Of a stretch of 64,000 nt of DNA, positions 12,501 to 23,800 are shown piece after piece. The notes under the pieces are model-generated. The model had not been told where the DNA came from. It did no database searches and was given only the letters and a program-made list of their open reading frames with translations. The stretch comes from Pelodera strongyloides (Eukaryota; Nematoda; Chromadorea; Rhabditida; Rhabditidae): positions 124,001 through 188,000 of the forward strand of contig JAANDG010000178.1 in NCBI GenBank assembly GCA_036852015.1. Reading direction: 5' to 3'. Every line of letters begins with the position of its first letter. Positions within the stretch are counted from its first letter, which is position 1. The position numbers and the translations under genes were made by a program.

Positions 12501-15500
12501 TTTATATGCGAAAACCCAGTTGTTCCCTCAAATCAGATTTAAAGCGATATAACGGCCGGTTTTTGAAACGGATTTTTGGGTAACTGCTCACCTACGGACT
12601 ACTGTATACCCACGTGTTGTATGGACTATGGATATGAATACAATTAGAATAAAAAATCGCGCAGTTTAATTGCATACACTACATGGTAATAAAGCGCCCA
12701 TCATATGTTTCAAAAATCGGCTGTTATACCGCCTTAACCTGAAACCATTTTTTTTAAATCTATGATCTTGCTGAATTGTCCCATTTGACTGATTTGACCC
12801 TATGAATGTGGGTATCTCTGCGTTGGTCCCCATACTGCCCATACACTTTATGGTGTACTTCATTGGGCAGGCTTGCTGAACCTTTAAAGCGAAATGCCGG
12901 CCGGTTTTTGAAACGGATCGTGGGCAACTCAATTCTTACGTATTTATCATTTATGCTAAGTTTCTCGAATTTAGCTCAATTTTTTTCTAATTTATGTTCA
13001 TTTGCTATTTGCATAAGCATAAGCTGTATAAGAATGCTGGTATACTCATCGATGTGTTTCAAAAACCAAGCAGTAGTTCGCTTTAAAAAAAACTTCATAT
13101 TTTGTATACTTCATTCAAATCGCACATTTCCTCTGGATTGTGGTCATTTGTTTAGAAACGTTTCAGAAATATCCCAATTGTTGGAAATTTTCAACAAAGG
13201 GATCTTTTATAAAATAACACTTCCTTACTCAAGTTAGTTCTGAATGTCTGAATTGTCCTTCAAAAATGGCCCCTCGGGGAGTGCACAAAGGAGTACAAGA
13301 AGTTATGAAGTTATCCTTGTTCTTGAATCTTTGAAGTTTGAACTTTGTAGTTTGAAGCTTGTAGTTGAATTCTGTGCTTTTTTGTTTCATTACTAGATTT
13401 CTTCCTGCATTATTGTTTCAGTGTGTTTAGTGTACCTCTACCATTTAAAGGGACGCGGTCACCTTTTTGACCCCTATGTATACTTTGTGTTTTTATTAAC
13501 TGCACATTATGAAAAACATAGTGTTGGAAAAAATCCGAATCCGACGAAAAACGCTGTTTTCAGCGAGAAATTCATTGATTAAAAAAGTTGCGTCCGATCC
13601 AAGGTCCACAGTTAGCTATAGAAAACCAAATGTTATAATGCCCGCGAGGTATTCGACCGATTAATTAGTGGAATAACGTTCGTCGAGTCATTATCAGCAC
13701 TGCCATATGCTGGACAATTACTAGGGTTACGGTGCGTATTGGTTCGAGGACACAATTTTTCGTCATCATTTTACTCGCTGTTGCCGCATTTCTTGCAAAA
13801 CATTTTCCCAACACTATGCGTTATAAATTATGAAGATAATAAAAACACAAAGTATACATAAGAGCCAAAACGGTGACCGCGTCCCTTTAATTACCCTTCT
13901 ATCTTATGATCTATTCAATACTAATAATGTTTTTACTTTACAGTACTCTTGGCATATTCTCGTGCTTACTGAATACGATTTGGTTCTTCTGAACAATTAC
14001 GCTAATTACACTTTGATAATTGCTTCCAACATTGAATTCTAATTTCTACAGTATCCAAAGATGATCGATGTGACAGTAATATCGCATGCGGTGTCCATTC
14101 GCTGTCGAAACGAGGTATAAAATTAATGCGAATTTGAATACACATTGAATTCAATAATTACACGAAGACCTCTAAAGCACTTCGTTTGCTTATGTCCAAG
14201 GTTTCCTTTTGACGCTGAAAATTCTGAGAAGGGCACATAAATTTGCATATGTAATACATGGTATTGTCCGGCATACTTGCAGAAACTTGTACAATACCAC
14301 TTTGAGGTAAAGGTGAGCGAATCAACAGTAGATTTTGAAAAATTCTTTTAAATATAAAACATAAATGAATGTTTTCTATTAAAAATATTATTTTTAGGTC
14401 GAAGACGGTGAATCGCAAACAATTCATCCGAATAAGGAGCAATTGAGCAGACGACATGCATTGGTGCCTGAGCAGGTATTATTTTTATTTTTATTTACGA
14501 GTTTTTTTTAAAGCGAAATGCCGGCCGGTTTTTGAAACACATCGAGTACACCAGCATTCGTATGCATAGTATGCAAATGAAAATAAAATAAAAAAATCGA
14601 GCTAAATTCGAGCAAATTTCAACCAATTTCTATTCTAAGTTACGTTTTATTAATATTAATATCGTTTTAATTTGTAACTATATTTCAGCCAGAGGAAAAA
14701 GTTCCCACGTGAGTTGTATCGTTGTGAAGAGTGTGTTGTCTTGTGTGAGAAGTAGCGCCATAGCAAAACCGCGCTTTCCTCGCGCACGCTAATGATGGTC
14801 TTGCGGCGGGCATTTTTTTGCGCGGCGACTGCGCTAAGTTTCAGCATTATGGGTCCTCTGGGTCTCAATGCTCGTTCATTAGAAATTAGCATAGTATGCA
14901 TGGTTTTTATTAATTTTATAATGATGTTCTAAAAGTGCAGTTTTGCGGTTATTGTACAGTAGTCGGCGAACCGCGGTCGCCAAATGTTGCGAAGAGCGAA
15001 CCGCTGTCGCCAAATGTTGCGAAGAGCGAACGCGTTGCGTGTTACGTCATTCTAGGCTTTGTGTTGTGCTGTGCGGTCGGTGTGGGGAGACACCGTTTTT
15101 ATTTATGCCTATTATTTGTTAATTTTTACGTTTGTTGTTTATTTTCGATACCTCATTGGGTTTCTTTGCCGCCTGCGTATTGCAGGTGATTCCCTTTTGG
15201 AATAATTCGTGGAAAGATTCGCGAAACACTTATCGGAAGAACGAAGAAGTGTCTTGTTTTCTGGACTGATTTTGGCAATCGAAGATTTTTCAGAAGAACG
15301 GAACCGCGAGTTTTAGTATTTTATGTTCTTTCTTTGTTTTCCAATGCTGCATTACATTTTAACATGGAGGAAATTGCTCGGTTCTTAATGTGATACTGCG
15401 TATACGACCTGTTTATAACAACTGTGTCCCATGTAAATCCGTTTTGAGTTGAAAACAGTTTATAAAAGTTTCGAATGAGCTATCTCCGAACGTTTGCCGG

Positions 15501-18500
15501 CTTATGATTTAGGCGGCAGCTCTTTTTTTTTTTGTAGGGAATTACTCGTTTTAAATGTACGATTTCTTGTTCGTTACAGGCGTTGGCCATATATGCGAGA
15601 TGCACGTGAATGTTTCGCTAAAATATAATACTCGTACGAAGCCGAACGTTCGTGAGATGTTGTCTGGAGAAGAAAGGAGCCGGATAGTTTGTTTATCTTT
15701 AATTGTGGATATTTAGACTTGTCAATGTCACGGACTACCATTTATGGTATTTTGGTTCGGTGACTTGGTTTATCAGTTTGCTGTATTTATTTTGCACGAT
15801 ATGAGAAAGAAAACATGCCGTTTTCGTTTGTGGCACTCTGTCGGATGCAAATGTTGAGAGAGAGCCTAGTTGCTGAGAGCTCAGTTTTTTGTTTGTAAAT
15901 GTGTTGCATATTTGATTGTTGGATTTCGTGATATTGCTTGTGGTTGCAAGGATAGTCGAATATCATGATCTCGCTTATAGTGACAAGGTTCATTTTATTT
16001 ATTTATTCGTAATCCAGGGCTACGAGAAGAGCTGGAATGAAGGATAACAAAGTCTGAAGTAATGAATGGCCAACCTCACTCTGATCGTTTGGAGAAATCG
16101 GTATTGAGTTTTTGGTGAACTCCAGGAGTTCGTTTGAAGCGATGTCAAGAGACTGAGGTCGTTTGTGAGCTCCAGGAGCTTGAGTGAACTCGAGGAGTTT
16201 TGCTTACACGGCAGGAGTTTTTCGGTTATGAAGTCGTGAGCTCCAGGAGCTTGATGTTTTGGTGTTTTTGAGCATTCGTGTGGGCTGCAAGCTTGCGGGA
16301 ATACGTAGATTCGCGGTCACCCGGGTTGCCGACTTGGGCGTTTTGCGAGGCTCCAGGAGCCGTTGATTATTGTGTGCGGCTTGAGCGTTAGTGGACCCGA
16401 GGGAGGTTTTTTGTTTGGTTGCAATATCAAGAGACGGGTTTTTGGTCTTATTTGAGCTCCAGGAGCTTGATATTATCTATTAGCATGTATGGATTTTTGA
16501 GAGTTTTACGGGAAGGAACATTGTTATGAGCTACAGGAGCTCGACGTTAGCATGTGTGAACTGAAGAGTTCGCGGGAACGCATCAGAAGATATATAATTT
16601 TTTTTTTTTTCGGTTATTACCGGTATATGAGCCCCAGGAGCTTATATTTCTGCATGTGAATTTGAACATTTGTGGGCTCGAAGAGTGTGCACGTAGTCCG
16701 TGAGCGGAGCTGTATATGTATATGCATTATTATTTTCTTTTGCTTTTGCAGATTTTGTGCTTGAGGATTTAAGGAGTTTTTGTTATCACGTCTAGTGAGC
16801 ATTTGGGAAACCAATTAGATAGTCTTTTTTTTTTTTTCTTTACTCTTTTTATTATTTTTATTTCCGTTTATTCTGTTAGTTTATGAGCTCTAGGCCCTAG
16901 AAGGACGTTTTGGGTGAGTTTCAGCAGTTGAGAACTTGCGGATTGACTTGCGGTTGTGAACTCGAGGAGTTTTGTGAGCTGCCGAGCTCCAGGAGCTCGA
17001 TATTTTGTCCTATTTTTGAGAGCATTCTTGTGAGCGTGGAGTTTATGGTGCAGGTTAAGCAAGATAGGTTGTTTCGGCCGTTTTTGTTAGCTCCAGGAGC
17101 ACTTAGGAGTTTATGGAATGCATGTCAGGATACGTGTTTTTGGCCTTTTGATGCGCTCTAAGAGCTGTTATTTCTTTTTGTGCATTTGAGCTTTCGTGAA
17201 CTCGAGGAGTTTGCATTTTACCCAGTCGTTTGTGGGTTTCAGGCGCGATATGTATGTTTTGTAATTTTGTACAAGTTGACCGTTTGTGGAGGTTCGCTAG
17301 GACGTATGGTGAATTATTGAAAACGGCGACTAATTGTAAGAATACATTTTTATTTTGTTTTTATGTTTATTTTTTTATTTTCTCCGGTCGTGATGAGCTC
17401 CAGAAGAATGTTTTGTCTGGAAGTTGGGCCATTTAAGAACCAGAGTGGTCTACGGACCAGAAGGGGTTTTCCGATTTTCAGAGAACTTCAGAGGGTTGAA
17501 TTTTGTGTAAATGTGTACCTTTTGTAAATTTGTAAATCAGGATGCTTGGAAGGCGCAGTAGACTTTTTTCGGTTATTTGCGAGTTACAGAAACGATTTTT
17601 TTTTTTGTCTGTGCTAATAGACGCATTTGTGAGCTCGAGGTGTTTTAACGAGCATGTGCGTCACGAGAATGTCATCGGTCACTGATCCGTGGAGGGTTTT
17701 TGGAAATGTCACGCGTGATCTTGAGGATGTATGAGATTCAGAGGTTAACGGAGGGGAAGCTTATGAGAATTGAGGTGATGAAATGTGCTTATTCCTTTAT
17801 TATATGTGGAACAGTTGTGAGCTGGAGGTTGCAAGACGGTCGCAAGTGTTGTCGCGTCCTTTAAGTTAGAATAAGCAGAAGTAAGTGATAAAAGATGACT
17901 CGAATCGTCTACAAAATATGTGAAATAGGGCGGTTGCCAAATGTAATGGCGTTGTGATATCTTATACCCTTGTTTTTTCGGGTGGAAACGGCTAATTCGA
18001 GTGTCGACAATTCTTGTAGTTTACCAAAGCTGCATCGAGGCAGTTACCGATTTTGCGATTCGATATTATATGCTGCCCGGAATTGCGGGCTGGCAAAAAT
18101 AGAATAACTATAGGAAGGGTATTCATGAAAGTTGCCCGACTTGCGGAAGTTAGCGAAAGTACCATGTTTATGTTTGAGGTTGAGGTGGCTGATACGTCAG
18201 TCGTGTCGGGAGAAGTACGGTAGCCCGGCTTGCGGAAGCTAGAGGAAGTATCGTGGTTATGTTTGAGGCCAGTCATGACAGGAGAAGTACGGTAGCGTTC
18301 GCAAAAAATGTCCATTGTCAGTTAATGATAGTCAGTCTTGTTCGAAATTTAATTTGGCCGATTCGGCGTCTCGGATTGCCCACGATCTGTGTTGGTTGCC
18401 TTTTATGTAAGGTCAGAACGTGTACAGCAAACGGGACGATTGGGCTTCTCAATTCCATTACAAGGGTTTACTGTTTAGCGCGGAAATTGTGATTTGTCTA

Positions 18501-20786
18501 AACTGGTGCGGTCTTCGTTAGATAAACGTCGGGCGACGGATCGTAAAACACCACTAACACATTTGTTTATGGAAGTCACCAGGTGTCAGAAGCAGCATTG
18601 TATTTAAGGGTACGAGGACGCGATGGTAATCTATTATTGTGTTTTGTGTTCTTCCGATGAAGAAAAGGACAGAGGGTTGTGAATAGACATGAGCGGAAAA
18701 GAGAATATGGTATTTTTGACCTATAATTTGATTAGTTCTTACCCTATCTGGCGGTACGCGAAAGACCGAAGGGCAGTCGGAGTGGTTGCACGGTGTGAGT
18801 TATTCCAAGCGGAGTCATTACACAGAAGGCGTCATAAACAAACTGCTACGAGGCGATTACAAGTATTATGCTGCGCGGGTTGAGTGACAGCGCTCCCATA
18901 ATCAGCTCTAGAAGTTTACGGTATACCGAAGTTCTGTAATTATCTGTTTACCCAGTTTTGCAGAGATGACCCATTGTTAGGGGTTTAATCATAACATTGG
19001 ACTATGAGACCGAAATGAGTATTGTATTGCAAACGTAGTTCGGCGATAGTTATAGATTATTGCAATAAGCACTAAGACCTCACCGCTGGTGAGAGGTGAG
19101 GTGGTAGTCAACTGGAAATGAGGGAGCTTGGTGGACGCAATATGCTTGTTTACTCGCTATGCTCCGAGGCGGAAACAGGCGTTGACTTGGGTTGCGTTTA
19201 GCATACCATCGTTAAAGAAGGTCCGATAGACGCGTAAGGGGCACCGCCGACGAGCATGATTAGCATTTTTAATGTGGGCAGAACTATACATTCAGACCTA
19301 CAGCAGGTATTCCGTGAGCCCATGTCTGGCGAAACAAAATTTTCACTTTGATGTTCTACCACCTAAAAGCCCAGTACTTTCGAATAAACTTTTGCATAAT
19401 TACTGTTGTTTTCCTTGTACAATATACGCAAAATGTAGTTTTTCGCGTAGCGAACTGGTGAGCGGAACTGAATAAGCGTAGCGCATGAAGTGGAGCGAGC
19501 AGTGAGCGTAGAGAAAAGTGCAGTTTTGCGGTTATTGTACAGTAGTCGGCGAACCGCGGTCGCCAAATGTTGCGAAGAGCGAACCGCTGTCGCCAAATGT
19601 TGCGAAGAGCGAACGCGTTGCGTGTTACGTCATTCTAGGCTTTGTGTCCCACCCACCCACCCTAGTGTCAACGCCGGGGCGTATACTGTAGGGCGACAGA
19701 AACGAAAAAGAAGTACATACATTCGAGGTGTTCAGTTGGGATATCAGTGGTTTTTCTGTTAAGAAAGATTTATGAGTTTACGAGCGGCGAATATAGCAAT
19801 ATTACTTCTAAATCAAGAAAAAACGGCGGAAAATGTCTACAATGTAATTGTACAGGTGCATGCCGAGTATAAGTAGTCGGTAGAACTGTTGAACATCGGT
19901 TATCATTTTAGAGCAGTTACGAGTTACGATCGTCTTTTGTAGCAAATTGAGCCAATAGAAGTGGAATGGCGAATAAGAATGATCGGAATGACATTCGGAA
20001 ACCTTCCGAGTAGGAGCAGCGGAATCGCGTCGCCAACCATGTTATTAAGGATTCTTTCCAAGCAACAGTGAGTCAGAGCTTTAGGGCCACGAAATCAGTG
20101 CGCGCGGGAGCGTAGCTTACTAGGTAACCGCGAACATTACGGGATGGAGGTCAACTATATGAAGAACTACAAAGGACGATCGAAACGAGACAATGGAAGC
20201 ACGCGCAGGACTACAAGAAGACAACGCACAGCACACACACAACAGCCCCCAAACCCCTAAAAGCCCAGTACTTTCGAATAAACTTTTGCATAATTACTGT
20301 TGTTTTCCTTGTACAATATACGCAAAATGTAGTTTTTCGCGTAGCGAACTGGTGAGCGGAACTGAATAAGCGTAGCGCATGAAGTGGAGCGAGCAGTGAG
20401 CGTAGAGAAAAATCAAATTTTCCAGTATGACTATTTGCATGTCGCTCAATTTGAGGATAACTAAGGACGAAAGGCCCGGCATCGAACCCTGATGTATTTT
20501 CATTGGGTCAGGACTGTTAGCCACTGCGCCATTCATAAGCATTTTAGTGAAACGGATGGTTGCTGTCCCTCCGATAACGTGATTATCGTTCCGCACGTGA
20601 AGATTTCTGCGAGCGATTCACATTTGTACAATCGAGCGATAAGTTCTGGCGGAGGACTACTAGCAGGTATTTTACTCCCACAGTTCACAGTATACTACAA
20701 TGACCACGGTACTGTTTTGTGTGTGTGTGTGTGTCTGTGTGCGTGTTTTTGTTTGTGTGCGTGCGTGCGTGCGTGCGTGCGTGCGC

Positions 20787-20829
<43 letters not shown>

Positions 20830-23800
20830 TGTGTGTGTGTGTGTGTGTGTGTGGGTGTGTGTGTACGTATGTGTGTGTTCGTCTTGCTTGCTTAGGTGTT
20901 TTACAACAAGTAAATTAATTTAGATCTGCAACGCGCCACGATTGCCGCACAAGCATTTTATGCTGAGAATAGCGAATCATCGAAAACGAGGTCTCCATGG
21001 ATTCTGAAAAGACTGGTACGTTTGGAGTTCTACTGTAGAGTTCACTGGGGTTACGGTAGACTCTAATTGACAAGATAGAATTTGGCGCTCCCCCAGTACT
21101 CTCCTCTTAGGGGCGGGGGACGTCCGAAGGTAGATTGCAGTTACAAGTTACAATAGGCAAATGACCATTCCTAGAACGCCAAAACTGAATCTGTTTATGA
21201 CTTCCCAATCTTTATTAGCAGTTAGTTTAGTGTAAATCTATGTTTGATTTTAAACGACAATGCGCTTGATTTATTATGGGTTTACACTTTGTTTAGTATG
21301 AATTTAGTATGAATCGATTCCTGATTTAGTATGAATGGTCGCACCGCGCGAAACGTCGCGAGATCATCAAACACGTGCAAGCGGCCCTCGAAATTAGTGT
21401 TGATAATGAAGAGGAGGATGAGCAGTTGGAAAAGTTATTGGTGAGAAAATAATATGTTTAAAGCGGTATGACGCGTGGTTTGTAAAACATGTGCTGGACA
21501 ACTGCGTTTCAATGTATTATATGCAAATTTCTGACCCTGCTGTGCATGTCCAGACATGACGATAGTTTGCTAGTTTGCTTCATAAACCGCGTATCATATC
21601 CGTGAAATGTAGCGTCTGCAAAATCTTACTCTTCAGCGGATTCGAACCCCTGATCACTCACTTGAGAGACAAGCATAGTATCCACTAGGCCATTCTTCGA
21701 TTGCAAAAACAAATCGATTGTAGCCCGTCACCTGGGAAGAAATGTTCGAGGGTTGCGAGAACCTGTCGCCGAACCAGCTGAAATACCTGCAGGCGGTTTG
21801 GGAACTCTTTCACTCGGAATTGAAATTCCTCCACAGACAACTCCTTGTACTCAGGTATTGATTTTTGATATCGATTGTTTGTTCCCTTATTGATTAGGGC
21901 CAAGAAACTCGTCTATGGTCGAGGTTTGAAGCCTGCATAGTGACGTGCTACGTGCTTGCTCTCCCTACCTTCGCCAAGAACTCGCGATAAATTATTTTTT
22001 TTTGCGAGAAGCTGGCGATAGTTTGGCGAGCCTGCCACCTGAGTTACAACAGTGTCAAAGTCCATTATTAGTTCGTAGTTCGCTAAAATAAATTTTTAGA
22101 AACGTCTACAAAGAACCGTTGAAGAAATGTCAAGTGGAGGGCTGTCTACTCACTGTTGAACCGGATTTATTATTTGGTATTTCTGCTTTTTTTTTGGAAC
22201 TTGTCGCAGTCTTCATGATCCATATTGTTTAGAAATGTCTAGCGCCGAACAGGGAGCGCGGCTTTGCTTTCGCGCCAACTTCTTTGAGCCACGTACCAAT
22301 TAGCATATATAGCAAATTTGGTTTATTTTCAGGTAACCTGGACCAACTATGTCGTATCTCTCGGGGTTTCTGCCAGAGTTTTCTATCGCTCCTTCAAAAT
22401 ACCGTACCATCGGATGGGACGTATGATTGTACACTATTGGTAGTGCAACTCTTTGAGAAGGTAAGTCTTACCCGATATTTTTTGGAGTTAACCTGACACC
22501 AACTTGCACAAAGTCACATCAAATGACACAAATTTACACCAAATGACACCAACTGACACCACATGACACCAAATTACGCTTCGTCAAACTACTAATCACA
22601 AGGAGTTTTCAGTTCTCCAAGGGCCCGTCGACTATCTCCGCCTACCAGGCATACTGTATAAACTACCGTGCCACGATGGAATACCTACAGGCAATCCGAC
22701 AGAAAGAAGAGAGGTTCACGGAATTTGAGAGAGTAAGTTAACGGATACATTGTATATTAAAGAATTACATTTTAGAATTCAGACCAAACATTTACATCCT
22801 AATTTATAAGCTGTTATTGGCTTATTGGTCCATGTAAATTCAGACCCGCCATGTGTGTAGAACTTTTGAACAGTTATAACTAGAAGGTGGAGTAGTGCCT
22901 ACGTTCCATAGCGTTGATTATCTATTGTTGGTTTTTGGATATTTATCCGCTTGCTCACTTTTCAGATCTGCCTCGGAGACGAGCGTTGTTTCCGTCTTCA
23001 GCTCGAGGACCTGTTGATCGCTCCTCTTCAACGTATCACACGTCTTCCGATATTGCTTAGGGTGGGTACCATTTTTACTTGATAGCTTATTTCCGGTGCT
23101 CGCGCATACGACCACTGTATTCTGTGAATACCACTTTATTCAGACATACAATCATCACACATAGACTTAAGCATGTAGAATCCAGGGTCCCGTTTGCTCT
23201 CGAAGTCGGGGATCTTCATTTTTAGCTCCAATCCAAGGCGGTGTCTCTTAGCCGATGTGTCCCATAGAGTGAAGTAGACGGTAGAAGACGGCACAGAAGA
23301 TAATACAGAGCGAAACGTCCGTCCTAAGGCTAGGCAAGGGGAGCGCCTTAACTTTATTTCCGACGCCGTGGCATGTTTGCAAGATGGTAGCACTGGGCGG
23401 GATTCGAACCCGGGTCGTATGGGTGAGAGACGAGAACTTTGCCAGTGAGCCACGACGCCCCTATTGTATTGGTAACTCTGTAGATTAGTACCTAGTTATG
23501 AGCCTAAGCCGATACCTAAGCATAGCATAAGTCAGGAAAAACTTCAAAGAGGCTTTTCAGGAAATTCTCCGCTACACCGAAAACCCAGAAAGCAAGGAGA
23601 AAATAGAAAAAGTGCTCGAGTCGATGAATGAAAATTTGCGTAAGCGTTCTTCGTTTGAATTAGTTCTACGACTGATTTGAAATAGTTAGCTCATAAAATT
23701 CGTTGATAGGTTGATATTTCATTGCTGAAACATGTCTGCTAGAGTTTCCAAGTATCCCAAAAAATCGGTGTGATTCTGTCAATACTACCGTATTTCTGCA

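Larger units (their letters stand above)
14935..20411 (+). mobile_element. PAT/Ngaro-like (DIRS-superfamily) element with split direct repeats, degenerate or non-autonomous
   Basis: Four blocks define it: A1 14935-15064 and A2 19518-19647 (130 bp each, near identical), and B1 19362-19517 and B2 20256-20411 (156 bp each, near identical). B1 abuts A2 directly. The order A1-internal-B1A2-spacer-B2 is the split-direct-repeat layout of PAT-type tyrosine-recombinase retrotransposons. AAAA precedes A1, lies at the B1/A2 junction and ends B2, fitting site-specific joining of a circle with no target duplication. Total length is 5.48 kb. No intact reverse transcriptase, RNase H or recombinase ORF is visible, so this copy is probably defective. 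It sits in the RhoGEF intron between exons 14708 and 20973. Confidence 0.75.

Noticed and set aside
16100..17650. CRISPR-like array from the repeated CTCCAGGAG motif
   Set aside because: Repeats are short, degenerate and irregularly spaced, and the genome is eukaryotic.
14935..20411. Ordinary LTR retrotransposon
   Set aside because: The two repeat pairs have the order A-B A-B with B1 and A2 contiguous, and no single long terminal repeat or target-site duplication is present.
20492..20923. 143-codon plus-strand ORF rich in Cys and Val
   Set aside because: It is produced by the GT/GTGC microsatellite and has no signals of a gene.
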